41,232 nt of DNA from Ramlibacter sp. (GCA_021323335.1 JAJTCN010000081.1:1-41232), one strand, 5' to 3'; counted from the stretch's first letter, positions 1-8,178 are shown. Notes: generated by a model from the sequence alone, not told the origin. Program-made: numbers and translations.

Positions 1-172
1 AGCGAGAAGGTACGCGCGGCTCGTTCCGCTCACTGCGTGAGCTCTCGTAGCCGCGCTGCGCGCCGGGAACAGCCTCCCAGGCGCCACCCCTGACTGCGGA
101 CCGACACCGCGCACCGCCTGGGGCGACGGACCGTTCCATTCACCCACGACGCTCTTCGTGCCCTCGCGATTC
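1..172. other. Non-coding left edge, no gene recognised
   Basis: No open frame here looks like a real protein on either strand. There are short GC-rich self-complementary stretches, for example GCTCACTGCGTGAGC near position 28. It may be the flank of a gene outside the window. Together with the palindromic repeat and operator that follow, it makes up the 327 bases before the first gene. Confidence 0.4.
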
Positions 173-250
173 GCCGGGGTCCGCCGGTGGCGGAACCCGG
201 CCTACGGGAAGCGCATCTCGTAGGTCGGGTTGCGCGCAGCGCACCCCGAC
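173..250. repeat. Intergenic palindromic repeat, GGGGT...ACCCC type (copy 1)
   Basis: Two arms of about 30 bases face each other. The left arm reads GGGGTCCGCC... to ...CCGGCCTACG and the right arm CGTAGGTCGGG... to ...GCGCACCCCG, separated by about a dozen bases. The same layout (GGGGT at the tip, CCTACG near the centre) recurs at 10075, 12465 and 31017. It lies just upstream of the operator of the first operon. Confidence 0.7.
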
Positions 251-276
251 ACGGCCAGATAAACCTTTCCCATCAG

Positions 277-329
277 TGTCGACGTTATGGTCTGAACTGT
301 TGACACTTTCAAATTGCGTCTCCAATAAT
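277..329 (+). promoter_or_regulatory. Paired TGTCGAC operator and candidate promoter of the ABC/PrpD/PdxA operon
   Basis: TGTCGAC begins at 277 and TGTTGACA at 298, 21 bp apart (two helical turns). The same pair with the same spacing precedes the GntR gene at 7371-7399, so this is very likely that regulator's operator. TTGACA at 300-305 also matches a -35 box, with AATAAT at 324-329 after 18 bp. If that promoter is real it overlaps the ATG at 328, and either translation or transcription must start elsewhere. Confidence 0.6.
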
Positions 330-1365
330 GGCCGCAGCGGTTCGTCGAAGCCGTGTCATGGCCGCACTCGCCTCGGGTGTCGCCCATTCCCAAGCCCCCG
401 CCCCGTACGACGCGACACCCGCGCTGATCGCCGCCGCGCAGAAGGAAGGCAAGGTCGTCTGGTACTCCGCCACCGACGTGCAGGTGGCCGAGAAGCTGGC
501 TCGCGCCTTCGAGGCCAAGTACCCGGGCATCAAGGTGCAGGTCGAGCGCTCCGGGGCCGAGCGTATCTTCCAGCGCCTGAACCAGGAATACGGCAGCAAG
601 ATCCACAACGCCGACGTGGTGGAGACCTCCGACGCGGTGCACTTCATCTACTTCAAGAAGCAGGGCTGGCTGCAACCCGCCGTGCCGAGCGACGTGGCGA
701 AGCACTGGCCCAAGGACGAACGCGATCCCGACGGCCAGTTCGCCGTGTACCGCGCCCACCTCTCCGTCATCGCCTACAACACCAAGCTGATCCCGAAGGA
801 GCAGGCGCCGAAGTCGCACGCCGACCTGCTGGACCCCAAGTGGAGCGGCAAGATGGTCAAGGCGCACCCCGGCTACAGCGGCACCATCATGACCGGCACG
901 CAGGCGCTGTCGCAGTCGCCCCTGGGCTGGAAGTACTTCGAGCAGCTCGGCAAGCAGAAGGTGATGCAGGTGCAGTCCTCCACCGAGCCGCCGAAGAAGC
1001 TGGCCGCCGGCGAGCGCCCCGTCATGGCCGACGGCAACGAGTACAACGTGTTCCTGCTCAAGGAAAGCGGCGTGCCGATCGAGCCGGTGTACGCCCCCGA
1101 AGGCACCCCGCTGGTCGAGGGCAATGCGGCGTTGCTGAAGAACGCGCCCAACCCCAACGCGGCGCGGCTGTTCTACCACTTCATGTTCACCCGCGAGGCG
1201 CAGCAACTCAACAGCGACGTCGGCGGCCTGCGCTCCTTCCACCCCGAGGTGAAGGAAAAGGCCGGCCGCACCCCGCTGTCGCAGATCAAGCTGCTGCATT
1301 CGGACCCGGCCAAGCTGGACCCCGACACGATCAAGAAGAAGTACGAAGAGTATTTCGGCACCTGA
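328..1365 (+). CDS. Fe3+-type ABC transporter substrate-binding protein
   Basis: A periplasmic binding protein of 345 residues, first gene of an importer operon. The mature part opens with a stretch like PALIAAAQKEGKVVWYSA, typical of the AfuA/FbpA-like family (binding-protein class 2), and runs full length. That family also includes receptors for phosphonates, thiamine and organic acids, so iron is not implied. The N-terminus (RRSRVM then a hydrophobic run ending AHSQA) is a very short signal peptide. No good ribosome site precedes the ATG, an in-frame stop lies at 301-303, and a second ATG lies at 358, so the start is uncertain or the 5' end is damaged. The permease gene follows after 11 bases. 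Confidence 0.88.
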   Translation: MAAAVRRSRVMAALASGVAHSQAPAPYDATPALIAAAQKEGKVVWYSATDVQVAEKLARAFEAKYPGIKVQVERSGAERIFQRLNQEYGSKIHNADVVETSDAVHFIYFKKQGWLQPAVPSDVAKHWPKDERDPDGQFAVYRAHLSVIAYNTKLIPKEQAPKSHADLLDPKWSGKMVKAHPGYSGTIMTGTQALSQSPLGWKYFEQLGKQKVMQVQSSTEPPKKLAAGERPVMADGNEYNVFLLKESGVPIEPVYAPEGTPLVEGNAALLKNAPNPNAARLFYHFMFTREAQQLNSDVGGLRSFHPEVKEKAGRTPLSQIKLLHSDPAKLDPDTIKKKYEEYFGT

Positions 1366-1376
1366 GGCAGCGCTGA

Positions 1377-3092
1377 ATGACGGTCGCCGTCCCCGCCGCC
1401 GAAACCCTCGCCAAGCCCGCCTTCCGCCTCGACCTGCTCCGGCCAGCGTTCTACGCGCTGGCCGCGCTGCTGGCCGTGCTGGTGGTGCTGCCGCTGGCCT
1501 GGCTGGCGTACTACAGCGTCGTCGACAAGGAGGGCCAGTTCACGCTGGCCAACTTCGCGGCGCTGGTGAATGACCCGACGCTGCGCCGGCCCTACCTGCT
1601 GGCGATCGGCATGGCGCTGGGCGTCGGCGTCCTATCCGCCGCTGTCGCCACGCCGCTCGCCTGGCTGGTGTCCCGCACCGACCTGCCGGGACGCCGGGTG
1701 GCCCGGGCCCTGGTGACGGCCTCGTTCGTGACGCCGCCCTTCCTGGGCGCCATCGCCTGGGAGATCCTCGCCGCGCCCAACAGCGGCCTGATCAACGTGT
1801 TCTGGCGGTACATCGCGGGCGGCCAGCCGTACGACGCGCCGCTGGTCAACATCTACAGCTTCGGCGGGCTGGTGTTCGCCATCTCCTGCTACACGTTCCC
1901 CTACGTGTTCACGCTGGTGGCCAACGGGCTGGACCGCGTGCCGTCGGACCTGGAGGACGCCTCGTCCATCCTCGGCGCGCGCGCCTGGACCACCTTGCGC
2001 CGCGTCACGTTCCCGCTGGTGCTGCCGGCGGTGCTGGCCGGCACGCTGATCGCGATCCTGCAGGCGCTGACGATGTTCGGCTCGCCCGCCATCCTGGCGC
2101 TGCCGGCCGGCTTCCACGTCATCACCACCAAGATCTGGAGCCTGTTCCAGTTCCCGCCCAAGCCGGGCCTGGCCGCCGCGGCGGCGTTGCCGCTGCTGCT
2201 GATCACGGTGCTGCTGCTGCAGGGCAAGTCGTGGATCCTGGGCCGCAAGGGCTACACCGTGCTGGGCGGCAAGAGCGGCTCCCCGCGCATCACCTACCTG
2301 GGCAAGTGGATGCCGCTGGGCGTGCTGTTCGCGCTGGCCGTGCTGTCGCTGACGGTGCTGCTGCCGTACGCCGCGCTGCTGAAGACGGCCGTCACCAAGC
2401 ACGGCGTCGAGGGCCTCACCCTGGCCAACTTCCACTTCGTGTTCTTCGAGTTCTCGGCGACGCAGCTGGCCATGAAGAACACCTTCCTGCTCGGCTTCGC
2501 CACCGCGACGCTCGGCACCGGCATCGCGCTGGTCTGCGCCTACATGGTGTCGCGCAGCCCGGTGCGCGGCTCGGCCCTGCTCGGCATGCTGGCGACGGCG
2601 CCGGTCGCGATCCCCGGCATCGTGCTCGGCGTGGGGCTGTTCCTCACGTACTCGCATCCGCAGCTGATGCTGTACGGCACGCTGTGGATCCTGCTCATCG
2701 CCTTCCTCACCATCGAGATGCCGGCCGGCTACCAGCAGATGTCGGCGGCCTTCCACGGCATCCACCCGGAGCTGGAGGAGGCCAGCCGCATCCTCGGCGC
2801 CTCGCGCCTGAAGACGCTGCGCCTGATCACCGCGCCGCTGCTGCGCACCAGCGTGATCGCGACGTGGTGCTTCGTCTTCATCGGCACCATCCGCGAGCTG
2901 AGCGCGACGATCCTGCTCACCACGGCCAACACCAAGCTGGTGTCCGTGATCATCTACGACCTCAACGAAAGCGGCGACATGGGCGCGATCTCCGTGCTGG
3001 GCCTGATGCTGCTGCTCGTCTCCTTCACCGTCGTCATCATCGCCAACCGGCTGCCCCTGCTCGGCGGCCCGCGCCTGCCGGCGCTCCGATAA
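1377..3092 (+). CDS. ABC transporter permease, fused two-domain Fe3+ type
   Basis: An inner-membrane permease of 571 residues with two fused binding-protein-dependent transport domains and about a dozen hydrophobic segments, the FbpB/AfuB-like layout. Each half carries an EAA-type coupling loop for the ATPase: EDASSILGA around residue 192 and EEASRILGA around residue 467, both followed by a Pro-Leu rich segment. It lies between the receptor and the ATPase genes and completes a standard importer. The substrate is unknown, but the two enzymes downstream suggest an organic compound rather than iron. Confidence 0.92.
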   Translation: MTVAVPAAETLAKPAFRLDLLRPAFYALAALLAVLVVLPLAWLAYYSVVDKEGQFTLANFAALVNDPTLRRPYLLAIGMALGVGVLSAAVATPLAWLVSRTDLPGRRVARALVTASFVTPPFLGAIAWEILAAPNSGLINVFWRYIAGGQPYDAPLVNIYSFGGLVFAISCYTFPYVFTLVANGLDRVPSDLEDASSILGARAWTTLRRVTFPLVLPAVLAGTLIAILQALTMFGSPAILALPAGFHVITTKIWSLFQFPPKPGLAAAAALPLLLITVLLLQGKSWILGRKGYTVLGGKSGSPRITYLGKWMPLGVLFALAVLSLTVLLPYAALLKTAVTKHGVEGLTLANFHFVFFEFSATQLAMKNTFLLGFATATLGTGIALVCAYMVSRSPVRGSALLGMLATAPVAIPGIVLGVGLFLTYSHPQLMLYGTLWILLIAFLTIEMPAGYQQMSAAFHGIHPELEEASRILGASRLKTLRLITAPLLRTSVIATWCFVFIGTIRELSATILLTTANTKLVSVIIYDLNESGDMGAISVLGLMLLLVSFTVVIIANRLPLLGGPRLPALR

Positions 3093-3103
3093 GAAGAACC
3101 ATC

Positions 3104-4168
3104 ATGGGATTCCTGGAACTCAAGGGACTGACGAAGCGCTATGGCAGCGCCGCCGTGGTCAAGGACGTGTCGCTGTCGGTGGAGAAGGGGCAGCTGGTGT
3201 GCCTGCTGGGGCCCTCGGGCTGCGGCAAGACCACCACGCTGCGGCTGATCGCCGGCTTCGTGGAGCCCGACGAGGGCGAGATCAGCGTCGGCGGCCGGCG
3301 CGTGTCCTCGCCCGGCGCCAGCGAGGCGCCCGAGCGCCGCAACATGTCGATGATCTTCCAGAGCTACGCGCTGTGGCCGCACATGACGGTGTACGACAAC
3401 GTCGCCTACGGCCTGAAGCTGCGCGGCCTGGCGAAGGCCGACCTGCAGCAGCGCGCCGACACCATCCTGGCGGCGACCAAGCTGTCGCAGCTGGCGCAGC
3501 GCTATCCCGGCGAGCTGTCCGGCGGGCAGCAGCAGCGCGTGTCGCTGGCGCGCGCGCTGGTGGTGGAGCCCGAGACGCTGCTGCTCGACGAGCCGCTGTC
3601 GAACCTGGACGCCAACCTGCGCGAGGAAATGCGCTTCGAGATCCGGCGGCTGCACGACAAGTTCCGCTACACCACGGTGTACGTGACGCACGACCAGTCG
3701 GAGGCGATGACCGCCGCCGACATGATCGTCGTGATGAACCAGGGCGTCATCGAGCAGGCCGGCACGCCGGAGGACATCTACCAGCGCCCGCGCACGGAGT
3801 TCGTGGCGCGCTTCATCGGCGGCACCAACATCTTCCGCGGCGCCTGGGACCGGCGGGACGGCGTGGCGGCGGGCAACGGCCTGGTGCTGCGCTGCGGCTC
3901 GGGCGATTTCGCGCAGCAGGGCGACACCGCCGTGTCGGTGCGCCAGCACGACGTGCGGCTGGCGACTTCGCGTCCCGACGGCGCCACCAACAGCGTGCAG
4001 GGCACCGTGGCGCGCCAGATCTACCTGGGCTCGCACCGCGACTACCTGGTGAACCTGCCCGACGGCGAAAGCGTGCGCGCGCTGGCGCCCGCGCACGTGA
4101 GCATCCCGCCGGGCGAGAGCGTGTGGCTGCACCTGCCGCCCGAACACTGCCGCGCGCTGGCGCACTGA
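3104..4168 (+). CDS. ABC transporter ATP-binding protein (PotA/FbpC-like)
   Basis: The ATPase of the importer, 354 residues. Walker A is GPSGCGKTT near residue 36, the Q-loop region reads MIFQSYALWPHMTV, the signature is LSGGQQQR near residue 137, and Walker B is LLLDEPLSNLD near residue 158, followed by the switch histidine in YVTHDQSEAM. The C-terminal 120 residues form a TOBE-like regulatory domain (SVRQHDVRL and after). The ATG chosen gives the canonical start of the family (FLELKGLTKRYG) and lies 12 bases after the permease stop. Reading further upstream in this frame only crosses the permease gene. Confidence 0.93.
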   Translation: MGFLELKGLTKRYGSAAVVKDVSLSVEKGQLVCLLGPSGCGKTTTLRLIAGFVEPDEGEISVGGRRVSSPGASEAPERRNMSMIFQSYALWPHMTVYDNVAYGLKLRGLAKADLQQRADTILAATKLSQLAQRYPGELSGGQQQRVSLARALVVEPETLLLDEPLSNLDANLREEMRFEIRRLHDKFRYTTVYVTHDQSEAMTAADMIVVMNQGVIEQAGTPEDIYQRPRTEFVARFIGGTNIFRGAWDRRDGVAAGNGLVLRCGSGDFAQQGDTAVSVRQHDVRLATSRPDGATNSVQGTVARQIYLGSHRDYLVNLPDGESVRALAPAHVSIPPGESVWLHLPPEHCRALAH

Positions 4169-4205
4169 TCCCGATTCGCAACCTGCATCCAAGAGGAGTA
4201 CCCGA

Positions 4206-5618
4206 GTGAGCATGACCGACAAGCAGGCCACGGAGCACCTGACCCGCTACGTTGCCGATTTCATCTGCACGACCAAGGTGTCGGACCTGCCGCAGGAGGT
4301 GGTGGCGCTGGGCAAGAAGCACATCCTCGACGGCCTCGGGCTGGCGCTGTCCGGCGGCGCCAGCCATTGCGGCGGGTTGGTGCGCCAACACCTGGGCGAC
4401 CTGAACCTGGGCACGGGGCCGGCCACCGTGATCGGCACGCGCCTGAAGGTGGCGCCGCGCTTCGCCGCCTTCGCCAACGGCGTGGGCATCCATGCCGACG
4501 ACTACGACGACACGCAACTGGCCGTGGCCTCCGACCGCGTCTACGGCCTGCTCACGCACCCGACGGCGCCGGCCCTGCCCGCCGCGCTGGCCATGGGGGA
4601 GGCACTCGGTTCGAGCGGGGCGCAGGCCATGCTCGCCTATCACCTGGGGGTGGAGGTGGAGTGCAAGATCTCCGAGGCGATCCATCCGCGGCACTACCAG
4701 ACGGGCTTCCATTCCACCGCCACCTGCGGCACCTTCGCCGCGGCTGCCGCTGCGTCGCGCCTGATGGGGCTGGACGAAGAGACGACCTCGCGCGCGCTGT
4801 CCATCGCCGGCAGCCAGTCGGCGGGACTGCGCGAGAACTTCGGCACGATGACCAAGCCCTTCCACGCCGGGCGCTCGTCCGAGAGCGGCGTGGCGGCGGC
4901 GCAGTTCGCCTCCTACGGCTGGACGGCGACGGACAAGATCCTGGAGGCGCCACGCGGCTTCTTCAGCGCGGCCGGCGGCGGCTACGACGCCCATGCCATC
5001 GCCGGCAAGCTGGGCAAGCCCTGGACCTTCATGGAGCCGGGCATCTCGATCAAGCCGCATCCGTCGGGCTCGCTCACGCACCCCGGCATGACCGAGATGG
5101 CGCGCCTGATCCGCGAGAACAGGATCCAGGCGAAGGACGTGGTGCGGGTGCGCGTGGGCACCAACCACAACATGCCCAACGCCCTGATCCACCATCGGCC
5201 GCGCAACGAACTGCAGGCGAAGTTCTCCATGGAGTTCTGCATGGCGATCCTGCTGCTCGAAGGCCGGGCCGGCCTGAACGAGTTCACCGACGAAGTGGTG
5301 CTGCGCCCGGACGTGCAGAAGATGATCGAGAAGGTCGACTTCGTGATCGACAAGGAAGCCGAGGCCGCCGGGTACCACAAGATGACGACGCTGATCGACA
5401 TCGAGCTGGCCGACGGCCGCAAGGTGTCGGGCCGCGCCGACTTCGGCAAGGGCAGCCCGGCCATGCCCATGAGCTACGACGACGTCGCCGACAAGTTCCG
5501 CGAGAACGCGGAGTTCGCGAAGTTTCCGAAGCAGCGCGCCGAGGAAGTGGTGGCGATGGTGCGCGGGCTGGACACGCTGCCGTCGATCTCGGTGTTGATG
5601 GACAAGCTGGCGGCATGA
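4206..5618 (+). CDS. MmgE/PrpD family protein
   Basis: A 470-residue cytoplasmic protein of the MmgE/PrpD family, whose known members are 2-methylcitrate dehydratase, cis-aconitate decarboxylase and iminodisuccinate epimerase. Family features include the all-helical N-terminus with DGLGLALSG, the HADDYDDT segment, LTHPTAPALPAALA, and GFHSTATCGTFAAAAAASRL. There is no prp cluster around it, so methylcitrate is not the obvious substrate. It sits between an ABC importer and a PdxA-like dehydrogenase and probably acts on the imported compound. The GTG start is preferred because AGAGGAG lies 7 bases before it. An ATG two codons on is the alternative. The stop overlaps the next start (ATGA). Confidence 0.87.
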   Translation: MSMTDKQATEHLTRYVADFICTTKVSDLPQEVVALGKKHILDGLGLALSGGASHCGGLVRQHLGDLNLGTGPATVIGTRLKVAPRFAAFANGVGIHADDYDDTQLAVASDRVYGLLTHPTAPALPAALAMGEALGSSGAQAMLAYHLGVEVECKISEAIHPRHYQTGFHSTATCGTFAAAAAASRLMGLDEETTSRALSIAGSQSAGLRENFGTMTKPFHAGRSSESGVAAAQFASYGWTATDKILEAPRGFFSAAGGGYDAHAIAGKLGKPWTFMEPGISIKPHPSGSLTHPGMTEMARLIRENRIQAKDVVRVRVGTNHNMPNALIHHRPRNELQAKFSMEFCMAILLLEGRAGLNEFTDEVVLRPDVQKMIEKVDFVIDKEAEAAGYHKMTTLIDIELADGRKVSGRADFGKGSPAMPMSYDDVADKFRENAEFAKFPKQRAEEVVAMVRGLDTLPSISVLMDKLAA

Positions 5619-6625
5619 GCAACTTCGACGGCCTGCCGGTCCTCGGCCTGTCGCTCGGCGACGTGACGGGCATCGGTCCCGAGATCAGCGTGAAGCTGCT
5701 CGCTTCCGGCAAGCTGCGCGACGTCGCGCGCATCGCGGTGATCGGCGATGCGCGCGTGCTGGCGCTGGGCTGCCGCGACGCCGGGCTGCAGCCGGCGTGG
5801 CGCGCCTACGCCAGCGTGGCGGCCATCGACTGGTCGCGCGACGAGATCCCGCTGGTGGACCTGGGCAACGTCGATCCCTCGACGATCCCGCGCGGCGCGT
5901 CGTCCGCGGACGCGGGACGGCTGGCCGGCGAGACGCTGCAGCACATGACGGAGCTGGCGCATGCCGGCCACATCGAGGGTGTCACCTTCGCGCCGCTGAA
6001 CAAGGGCGCGCTGCACAAGGGCGGCTGGAAGTACCTGGACGAGCACCAGATGTTCGCCGCGTGGAACCAGCACCAGGGCTTCTTCGGCGAGATGAACGTG
6101 ATCGAGCAGTTCTCGACCTTCCGCGTCACGTCGCACGTGGCGCTGCGGCAGGCCCTGGAAATGATCACGCCGGAGCGCATCGCCAGCGCGGTGCACCTGG
6201 CCGACGACAGCCTGCGCGCCGCGGGCATCGCCAAGCCACGCATTGGGGTCGCCGCGCTCAATCCGCATTGCGGCGAGGGCGGGCTGTTCGGCGACGAGGA
6301 GATCCGGCTGATCGCGCCGGCGGTGCGGCGGCTGGCGGAGGAGGGCATCGCCGTGAGCGGGCCCGTGTCTTCGGACGCCATCTTCCTGAAGGCGCTCAAG
6401 GGCGAGTACGACGGCGTGGTGATGATGTACCACGACCAGGGCCAGATCGCGACCAAGCTGCTCGGCTTCAACAAGGGCGTGACGGTGACGGCGGGCTTGC
6501 GCACCGTGTACACGACCCCGGCGCACGGCACGGCCTACGACATCGTGGGACAGGGCAAGGCGGACACGGGCGCGCTGGAACAGGCGTTGCGCATCGCGGC
6601 GCGGATGGCGCTGGCTCGCCGGTGA
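5615..6625 (+). CDS. PdxA-like 4-phospho-hydroxyacid dehydrogenase
   Basis: A 336-residue NAD-dependent dehydrogenase of the PdxA family (4-hydroxythreonine-4-phosphate dehydrogenase). It starts with the expected LGLSLGDVTGIGPEI, has the metal-binding-site segment APLNKGALHKGG, and carries MMYHDQGQIATKLLGF near the C-terminus. The operon setting, with a dedicated importer, PrpD protein and GntR regulator, fits the catabolic PdxA2 type better than vitamin B6 synthesis. It is translationally coupled to the preceding gene by an ATGA overlap. A solitary repeat arm follows directly after the stop. Confidence 0.87.
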   Translation: MSNFDGLPVLGLSLGDVTGIGPEISVKLLASGKLRDVARIAVIGDARVLALGCRDAGLQPAWRAYASVAAIDWSRDEIPLVDLGNVDPSTIPRGASSADAGRLAGETLQHMTELAHAGHIEGVTFAPLNKGALHKGGWKYLDEHQMFAAWNQHQGFFGEMNVIEQFSTFRVTSHVALRQALEMITPERIASAVHLADDSLRAAGIAKPRIGVAALNPHCGEGGLFGDEEIRLIAPAVRRLAEEGIAVSGPVSSDAIFLKALKGEYDGVVMMYHDQGQIATKLLGFNKGVTVTAGLRTVYTTPAHGTAYDIVGQGKADTGALEQALRIAARMALARR

Positions 6626-6627
6626 CT

Positions 6628-6663
6628 GCTGGGGTTCGGCTGCGCGCTCACCGCCAGCCTACG
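6628..6663. repeat. Solitary arm of the CTGGGGTTCGGC repeat family
   Basis: This 36-base stretch begins GCTGGGGTTCGGCTGCGCG and ends CCAGCCTACG. It is identical, base for base, to the reverse complement of the right arm of the full palindrome at 37855-37890, but has no partner arm nearby. It lies between two convergent genes and its last bases (read on the minus strand as CGTAGG) supply the TAG stop of the GntR gene. Confidence 0.75.
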
Positions 6664-7321
6664 TATCCGCCGCGACCAGCAGCCGCTGCCGCCCCGACTG
6701 GATGTGTTCCTCGGCGCACTGCTTCGCCTTGGTCGCATTGCCCTTGGAGATCGCCTCGTACAGCTTGCGGTGCTCGACGTTCGAGCGGCGCATGTTGCCC
6801 GGCGCATTGAAGTTCTGCCGCCGGTACAGGTGCAGCTCCTTCACGTAGCTGTCGTACAGCTGGTGCGCCCGCTCGCTTTGCGACAGCACGAGGACCAGCT
6901 CGTGGAACTGCACGTTCTGGTCGTAGTAGGAGCCGCTGTCGCCAGCCTGCGCGGCGCGGTCCATGCCGTCCAGCAGGGCCTCGAACCGGGCGCGCTCCCG
7001 GTCGGTGATGTGCTCGCAGGCGCGCTCGGCGGCGAAGCCGAAGACCAGCGCCCGCAGGTCGTAGATCTCCAACATCTCCTTGACGGAGACCTTGCGCACG
7101 AAGACGCCGCGGTTGACGACCGGCGTGACGAGCCCGGTGCCGGTGAGGATGCGGATCGCTTCCCGGATCGGGCCGCGGCTGGTGCCCATGCGCACCGCCA
7201 GCGCCGCCTCGTTCAGCCGGTCCCCGGCACGGAATTCCCCGGCGTAGATCAGCTGCTTGAGCTGCTCCGCGATGCTGCGGGGCAGGCCTTCGGCGGTCTG
7301 GATGGGGGGGACGGCGTTCAT
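6659..7321 (-). CDS. GntR family regulator, FadR/FCD type, of the ABC/PrpD/PdxA operon
   Basis: A DNA-binding regulator of 220 residues. The N-terminal winged helix covers about residues 12-75 (recognition segment MGTSRGPIREAIRILTGTGLV) and an FCD effector domain covers about 85-210 (DLRALVFGFAAERA, FHELVLVLSQ, EHRKLYEAI), the latter known in this family to bind organic acids through a metal. It is convergent to the operon and shares with it a paired TGTCGAC operator. Its own operator flanks a TATAAT promoter, which predicts autorepression. The ATG has no clear Shine-Dalgarno sequence and directly follows a 10-bp hairpin. The stop codon lies in a repeat arm. Confidence 0.9.
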   Translation of the reverse strand: MNAVPPIQTAEGLPRSIAEQLKQLIYAGEFRAGDRLNEAALAVRMGTSRGPIREAIRILTGTGLVTPVVNRGVFVRKVSVKEMLEIYDLRALVFGFAAERACEHITDRERARFEALLDGMDRAAQAGDSGSYYDQNVQFHELVLVLSQSERAHQLYDSYVKELHLYRRQNFNAPGNMRRSNVEHRKLYEAISKGNATKAKQCAEEHIQSGRQRLLVAADT

Positions 7322-7328
7322 GAGGGTG

Positions 7329-7354
7329 CGACATCGCCGGACGAGGCGATGTCG
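7329..7354 (-). promoter_or_regulatory. Leader hairpin before the GntR gene
   Basis: A perfect 10-bp stem, CGACATCGCC pairing with GGCGATGTCG, closes a six-base loop. It lies between the predicted transcription start and the ATG, where a ribosome binding site would be expected. It could reduce translation or be a further protein-binding dyad. No T-run follows, so it is not an intrinsic terminator. Confidence 0.45.
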
Positions 7355-7357
7355 GCA

Positions 7358-7399
7358 ATTATAGGAATCCTGTCGACGCTGTCACCCGGATTGTCGACA
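7358..7399 (-). promoter_or_regulatory. GntR promoter with paired TGTCGAC operator
   Basis: Read on the minus strand there is a -35 box GTGACA (7380-7385), a 16-bp spacer and a perfect -10 TATAAT (7358-7363). One operator copy, TGTCGAC at 7371-7377, lies inside the spacer. The other, TGTCGACA at 7392-7399, lies just upstream of the -35. Their start-to-start distance is 21 bp, as in the copy at 277-305. A repressor bound here would block RNA polymerase. Confidence 0.65.
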
Positions 7400-7417
7400 C
7401 TTCGAGGCCTTTCGGCC

Positions 7418-8035
7418 TCAAAGTTCCTCGGTGTTCCGATGCGCCGGCGCCGACATGAGGCGGTCGGTGTACGCGATGGCCATGGCCGACAGCAGGAAGG
7501 TGATGTGGATCACCGTCTGCGCGATCAGCACCTTGTCCGTGTAGTTGGCGGCGTTGATGAAGGTCTTGAGCAGGTGGATCGACGAGATGCCGATGATGGC
7601 GGTGGCGAGCTTGACCTTGAGCACCGAGGCGTTCACGTGGCTCAGCCACTCGGGCTGGTCGCGGTGCCCTTGCAGCCCCATCCGGCTGACGAAGGTCTCG
7701 TAGCCGCCGACGATCACCATGATCAGCAGGTTGGAGATCATCACCACGTCGATCAGCGCCAGCACCACCAGCATGATGATGGTCTCGTTGAGCGCGGTGA
7801 CGGGCACGCCGGTGTAGCCGATGCTGGCCACCAGGTGCTGCAGCGCGTCCTGCGCGCCGCCCGCGGCGAGCACGAGGTACCAGAGTTCCAGCAGGAAGTG
7901 CAGGACGTACACCGCCTGCGCCGCGATCAGGCCCAGGTACAGCGGCAATTGCAGCCAGCGGCTGGCGAAGATCAGGTTGGGCAACGGCCGCAGGGGCGAC
8001 ACGGGGCCGATGGAGGGCGGATGGTCTTTGCGCAT
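7418..8035 (-). CDS. yqhA: YqhA/UPF0114 family membrane protein
   Basis: A 205-residue inner-membrane protein of the YqhA family (UPF0114, TIGR00645), whose function is not established. Four hydrophobic segments are visible, at about residues 28-52, 83-111, 138-158 and 167-190. Typical family stretches include SRWLQLPLYLGL, LALIDVVMISNLL and IHLLKTFINA. It is divergent from acetyl-CoA synthetase. Its stop codon lies in a 6-bp hairpin (GAGGCC/GGCCTC at 7404-7419) that lacks a T-run. Confidence 0.87.
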   Translation of the reverse strand: MRKDHPPSIGPVSPLRPLPNLIFASRWLQLPLYLGLIAAQAVYVLHFLLELWYLVLAAGGAQDALQHLVASIGYTGVPVTALNETIIMLVVLALIDVVMISNLLIMVIVGGYETFVSRMGLQGHRDQPEWLSHVNASVLKVKLATAIIGISSIHLLKTFINAANYTDKVLIAQTVIHITFLLSAMAIAYTDRLMSAPAHRNTEEL

Positions 8036-8178
8036 GGGGCTGGGGTTCCTAGGGTCCGCGCGATTGTAGTTTCCACCCGGGGGAGGGTAGATTCGTCTCC
8101 ATCACGCAGCGTCAGTGGCTTGTAAGTGCTTCCCCTGACAGTACCGCGGCCAACCATTCGCCCTGAGGAGACAAGTCC

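Noticed and set aside
1..172. Small protein or RNA gene at the left edge
   Set aside because: Only short frames without plausible composition, and hairpins common in such GC-rich DNA; no family recognised.
3813..5378. Long minus-strand open frame opposite the ATPase and MmgE/PrpD genes
   Set aside because: No recognisable domain and composition typical of an antisense shadow; the plus-strand genes have complete family motifs and ribosome sites.
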